A stretch of DNA of 9,569 bases, taken from positions 1 through 9,569 of the forward strand of contig RFSP01000053.1 of the NCBI GenBank assembly GCA_009923895.1, in the 5' to 3' direction. Below the pieces are notes generated by a model. It saw only the letters and a list, made by a program, of their open reading frames with translations, made no database searches and had not been told where the DNA came from. This document shows positions 6,391 through 9,569 of this stretch, one piece after another. The DNA comes from Betaproteobacteria bacterium (GTDB lineage Bacteria > Pseudomonadota > Gammaproteobacteria > Burkholderiales > Burkholderiaceae_C). The translations under genes were made by a program, and so were the position numbers. Within the stretch, counting starts at the first letter, position 1. Each line of letters opens with the position of its first letter.

Positions 6391-6425
6391 GCTCTAGAGC
6401 GAGGCACTAGAGGTAGGCACTAGAG
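6391..6425. repeat. Imperfect ~13-bp tandem repeat spanning the galU stop codon
   Basis: AGGCACTAGAG occurs at 6402-6412 and again at 6415-6425, preceded by a related unit holding the perfect palindrome GCTCTAGAGC (6391-6400). On the minus strand the units repeat CTCTAG, the last Leu codon and stop of galU, so the gene end looks locally duplicated about three times. No T-run follows, so it is not an obvious intrinsic terminator. Confidence 0.7.
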
Positions 6426-7286
6426 CGACAAACCTTTGAGGTAGGTTCTGAAACCGCTGCCCAATGCCGGGTGATTGAGCGCCAGCTCGATATTGGCCTC
6501 CAAGAAGCCCTCTTTGCTGCCGCAGTCGTATCGCTTGCCTTCGTAGCGGTAGGCGAATACTTTTTCTCGACGCAACAGGGCCGCGATGCCATCGGTGAGC
6601 TGAATCTCTCCTCCCACGCCGCGCGGTTGGCTGGCAATCTCATGAAAGACGCCTGGGGTGAGGATGTAGCGACCCGCCACACCCAATCGGGAAGGCGCAT
6701 TCTCGGGCGCAGGCTTTTCGACAATGCGGTTCACGTCGACCAGCCGGTTGCTCACGGGGGTGCCGTCGACGATGCCGTAACGGCGCGTGTGCTCGAGCGG
6801 GACTTCTTGCACTGCCAGGATGGATGCGCGCCACTCGGAGAATCTGTCGACCATTTGCTTGAGTACCGGGGGCTGTCCGACCATGAGGTCGTCCGCCAGC
6901 AGGACGGCAAAGGGTTCATTGCCCACCAAGCGCTGGCCACACAGCACGGCGTGCCCCAGACCCAAGGCTTGAGGCTGACGCACATAAATGCATTCCATGT
7001 CGTCGGGTTTGACGCTGCGCACCACCTCGAGCAGTTCTTGCTTGCCGGCTTGTTCCAACGCGACCTCGAGTTCGAAGGTCATGTCGAAATGGTCTTCAAT
7101 GGGCCGCTTGTGTCGGCCGGTGACGAAGATCATTTCTCGAACGCCCGCTGCGTAGGCCTCTTCGACCGCGTATTGAATGAGCGGCTTGTCCACCACGGGC
7201 AGCATTTCTTTGGGCTGGGCCTTGGTGGCTGGCAAAAAGCGCGTGCCCAGGCCAGCAACGGGAAAGATGGCTTTCTTGACCAACAT
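6420..7286 (-). CDS. galU: UTP--glucose-1-phosphate uridylyltransferase
   Basis: A 288-aa cytosolic nucleotidyltransferase making UDP-glucose from UTP and glucose-1-phosphate, for glycogen-, trehalose- and envelope-polysaccharide synthesis. The N-terminal nucleotide loop AGLGTRFLPATKAQPKEM is at 11-28 with catalytic-site R16 and K26. Other bacterial UGPase landmarks are QALGLGHAV (106-114), LLADDLM (129-135), VEKP (189-192), GGEIQLTD (225-232) and GKRYDCGSKEG (250-260). ATG 7286 (MLVKKAIFPVAG) is preferred because GGAG lies 7 nt upstream and the fold starts at once; ATG 7307 would add MNSRSVP. The stop (TAG, 6422-6420) sits in a small tandem repeat. It lies downstream of valS on the same strand, separated by a repeat-filled gap in which I see no convincing promoter. 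Confidence 0.95.
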   Translation of the reverse strand: MLVKKAIFPVAGLGTRFLPATKAQPKEMLPVVDKPLIQYAVEEAYAAGVREMIFVTGRHKRPIEDHFDMTFELEVALEQAGKQELLEVVRSVKPDDMECIYVRQPQALGLGHAVLCGQRLVGNEPFAVLLADDLMVGQPPVLKQMVDRFSEWRASILAVQEVPLEHTRRYGIVDGTPVSNRLVDVNRIVEKPAPENAPSRLGVAGRYILTPGVFHEIASQPRGVGGEIQLTDGIAALLRREKVFAYRYEGKRYDCGSKEGFLEANIELALNHPALGSGFRTYLKGLSL

Positions 7287-7348
7287 GGGGACGCTCCGGG
7301 AATTCATGATTTCAATGGCAAGGATTTTGGCACGGGTCTAGAGGTGGC

Positions 7349-7473
7349 AGATTGCTTCAGGCCCTTACGGCCTTCGCAATGACGGTGTGGGCTGCGAGAT
7401 TGCGTCAGGCCCCTGGGGCCTTCGCAATGACGGTGGAGGGGTCATTGCGAGACCCGCAGGGCCGAAGCAATCT
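7349..7473. repeat. Cluster of three REP-like palindromic repeats between valS and galU
   Basis: Three copies of a 33-35-bp element: 7349-7383 (+), 7397-7431 (+) and 7441-7473 (inverted). The ends are AGATTGC and GCAATGAC; the middle is a variable GGCC-rich mini-palindrome, for example AGGCCCC-T-GGGGCCT in copy 2. Copies 2 and 3 face each other across 9 nt and could pair along nearly their whole length into a long hairpin, like a BIME. The outer end of copy 3 merges with the valS stop codon. The likely role is transcript 3'-end folding or termination between valS and galU, which is inference. Confidence 0.92.
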
Positions 7474-9569
7474 ACCCGAGCCGTTCCAACTGTTCCTTCA
7501 GCCGGCTCAAATTCTGGCTGAAGCCCTCCAGCCGCTCGCGTTCTTGAGCCACCACCGCGGCCGGGGCACGAGCCACAAAACTTTCGTTGCCCAATCGAGA
7601 CTGGGCCTTGTCGATTTCGCCCTGCAAGCGCGCGACTTCTTTGGTCAGGCGCTCTCGCTCAGCGCCCACGTCAATTTCCACGTGCAGCGCCATGCGGGTC
7701 TCGCCCACCACCGAGACGGGCAAACTGTGCGTGGCCGCGACGAATGCCGCCTCGTCACTTACCAGACGCACTTCGCTCAATTTGGCCAGCGACTGCAGGA
7801 GATTTGAAGCCTCTTGCACAAAGGCCGCATCGCCATGCACCAACAAGGGCATGCGCTGCGCGGGTGACAGGTTCATCTCGGAGCGAAGGGCACGCACTGT
7901 GGCCACCAGCGCTTTCAAACGTTGCACCCACGCATCGGCTTGTGAATCGATGCGCTCAAGCTGCGCTTTGGGATAAGGCGCTGCAATCAATCCCAGAGTG
8001 TCGTCAGCAGGCTTGCGCGCGGCCACAGGGGCCACCCGCTCCCACAACTCGGCGGTGATGAAGGGCGTGAGCGGGTGCAGCAGCCGCAGAATCGTTTCGA
8101 GCACACGGATCAATGTGCGGCGCGTGGCTCGCTGAGTGGCGGCATCCCCTTGCTGGATCTGGACTTTGGCAATTTCCAGGTACCAATCGCAATACTCATC
8201 CCATACAAAGGTGTAGAGCGCCTGGGCCACGAGGTCCAGGCGGTACTCCTTGAATCCTTGTTCGACTGCGGCCTCGACGCGCTGCAGCTCCCCGGTGATC
8301 CAGCGATCGGCTTGAGAGAATGACAAATAGCCCCCCGGGACGCAGGCTCCCGCTGTGTGTTCCTGCAGGCCGCAATCGTGTCCTTCGCAATTCATGAGCA
8401 CAAAGCGCGTGGCGTTCCACAGCTTGTTGCAGAAATTGCGGTAGCCCTCACAGCGCTTGGTGTCGAAATTGATGTTGCGGCCCAGGCTGGCGTAGCTGGC
8501 CATGGTGAAGCGCAAGGCATCGGCGCCATAAGCGGGCATGCCTTGCGGGAATTCTTTCTTCACGCGCGCAGCGACCTTGGGCGCGGTTTCTGGCTTGCGC
8601 AAGCCCGTGGTGCTCTTCTGGACCAAGGTGTCCAAGTCCACGCCTTGAATGAGGTCGACCGGGTCGAGCACATTGCCCTCGGACTTGCTCATCTTCTTGC
8701 CTTCGCTGTCGCGCACCATGCCGTGGATGTAGACATCGCGGAAGGGCACTTTGCCGGCGAAGTGGGTGGTCATCATGATCATCCGGGCGACCCAGAAGAA
8801 GATGATTTCGTAGCCTGTCACCAACACGCTGGAGGGCAGGAACAGATTGAGTTCGGGCGTTTTCTCAGGCCAGCCCAGCGACGAAAAAGGCACGAGCGCC
8901 GAGGAGTACCAGGTGTCCAGCACGTCGGCATCGCGCTGCAGCGCGCCGGTGTAGCCCGCAGCTTGGGCCTTGGCGCGCGCTTCGTCCTCGTTGTGGGCCA
9001 CAAAGAGTTCGCCACCGGTGCCATACCAGGCCGGAATTTGATGTCCCCACCACAGCTGGCGCGAGATGCACCAGTCTTGAATGTTGCGCATCCACTCGTT
9101 GTAGGTGTTGACCCAGTTCTCGGGCACGAAGCGCACCTCGCCGGAGTCCACGGCGTCGATGGCCTTTTGAGCGATGCTGCGCCCGTCGGGGCCGGGTTTG
9201 CTGACGGCCACGAACCATTGGTCGGTGAGCATGGGCTCCACGATCTGGCCCGTGCGGGCGCAGCGCGGGACCATGAGGCGGTGCTTCTTGACCTCTACCA
9301 AAAGACCCAACGCCTCCAGGTCGGCCACGACTTTCTTGCGGGCCACGAACCGGTCGAGGCCGCGGTAGACCTCGGGGGCCAGGTCGTTGACCTTGGCCTC
9401 AAGATCCAGGACGCCGATGGCGGGCAAGCCATGGCGCTGGCCCACGGCATAGTCATTGACATCGTGGGCTGGAGTCACCTTGACCACACCGGTGCCGAAT
9501 TCGCGGTCCACATAGGCATCGGCAAGACCGTGCGTCTGCCGCTGGTCCTCACCCCGGCCAATTACGCCT
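7472..9569 (-). CDS. valS: Valyl-tRNA synthetase (N-terminal part outside window)
   Basis: About 700 codons of a class I aminoacyl-tRNA synthetase that charges tRNA-Val; the full protein is usually about 950 aa, so the N-terminus with HIGH and part of the editing domain are missing. Seen in order: the editing-domain segment DAYVDREFGTGVVKVTPAHDVNDY written across 9440-9520 (the usual HDFNDY has Val for Phe), WWGHQIPAWYG, DVLDTWYSSAL, the ATP-binding loop KMSKS at 8681-8695, and the anticodon-binding helical domain. A C-terminal coiled coil typical of ValS ends the protein (about 7475-7670, ending LSRLKEQLERLG). The frame stays open to the window edge, but similarity to ValS ends near 9520; from there ValS-like sequence is found on the other strand. 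The stop codon TAG (7474-7472) overlaps a REP-like repeat. Confidence 0.95.
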   Translation of the reverse strand, partial: GVIGRGEDQRQTHGLADAYVDREFGTGVVKVTPAHDVNDYAVGQRHGLPAIGVLDLEAKVNDLAPEVYRGLDRFVARKKVVADLEALGLLVEVKKHRLMVPRCARTGQIVEPMLTDQWFVAVSKPGPDGRSIAQKAIDAVDSGEVRFVPENWVNTYNEWMRNIQDWCISRQLWWGHQIPAWYGTGGELFVAHNEDEARAKAQAAGYTGALQRDADVLDTWYSSALVPFSSLGWPEKTPELNLFLPSSVLVTGYEIIFFWVARMIMMTTHFAGKVPFRDVYIHGMVRDSEGKKMSKSEGNVLDPVDLIQGVDLDTLVQKSTTGLRKPETAPKVAARVKKEFPQGMPAYGADALRFTMASYASLGRNINFDTKRCEGYRNFCNKLWNATRFVLMNCEGHDCGLQEHTAGACVPGGYLSFSQADRWITGELQRVEAAVEQGFKEYRLDLVAQALYTFVWDEYCDWYLEIAKVQIQQGDAATQRATRRTLIRVLETILRLLHPLTPFITAELWERVAPVAARKPADDTLGLIAAPYPKAQLERIDSQADAWVQRLKALVATVRALRSEMNLSPAQRMPLLVHGDAAFVQEASNLLQSLAKLSEVRLVSDEAAFVAATHSLPVSVVGETRMALHVEIDVGAERERLTKEVARLQGEIDKAQSRLGNESFVARAPAAVVAQERERLEGFSQNLSRLKEQLERLG

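Noticed and set aside
6471..7382. Plus-strand open frame of 303 codons opposite galU
   Set aside because: It is the antisense shadow of a full-length GalU with all its motifs.
7349..7473. Possible CRISPR array
   Set aside because: There are only three copies, in mixed orientation, with spacers of about 9-13 nt and variable centres; this fits REP-like palindromes, not CRISPR.

Overview
The window looks like ordinary chromosomal DNA from a betaproteobacterium of the order Burkholderiales, most likely near Comamonadaceae. The pointers are high GC throughout, a Bug-type tricarboxylate-receptor protein, a CDP-6-deoxy-glucoseen-reductase-like flavoprotein of a kind common in that group, and betaproteobacterial-looking CysM, GalU and ValS sequences. 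The taxonomic call is inference; no marker gene settles it. I see no insertion sequence, phage gene, CRISPR array or defence cluster.

Left part (1-2476): a Bug-family periplasmic binding protein (3' end outside the window) follows a 2Fe-2S/FAD/NAD reductase on the minus strand, separated by one base. Divergent from the reductase, 41-50 bp away, is an atypical extended-SDR protein on the plus strand, with a likely short terminator after it. Middle part (2498-4473, minus strand): a tRNA-Leu(CAA), a rhomboid-type intramembrane protease, and a secreted HtrA-like S1/PDZ protein. The S1/PDZ protein seems to have lost two of its three catalytic residues and has a hexanucleotide-repeat signal peptide.

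Right part: on the plus strand, cysM (cysteine synthase B), a zinc-ribbon NUDIX hydrolase overlapping it by 4 bp, and a TusA-family sulfur carrier form a compact likely operon. Convergent to it on the minus strand is galU (UDP-glucose pyrophosphorylase), downstream of valS (valyl-tRNA synthetase, 5' end outside the window). The valS-galU gap is largely filled by three copies of a palindromic REP-like repeat, one of which supplies the valS stop codon.

The genes are mostly housekeeping. The items most worth a second look are the probable pseudoprotease, the repeat trio at the valS end, and the last ~45 bp of the window, where ValS-like sequence appears on the wrong strand (a small inversion or an assembly chimera). 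I did not find convincing evidence of a wholly new biological system.
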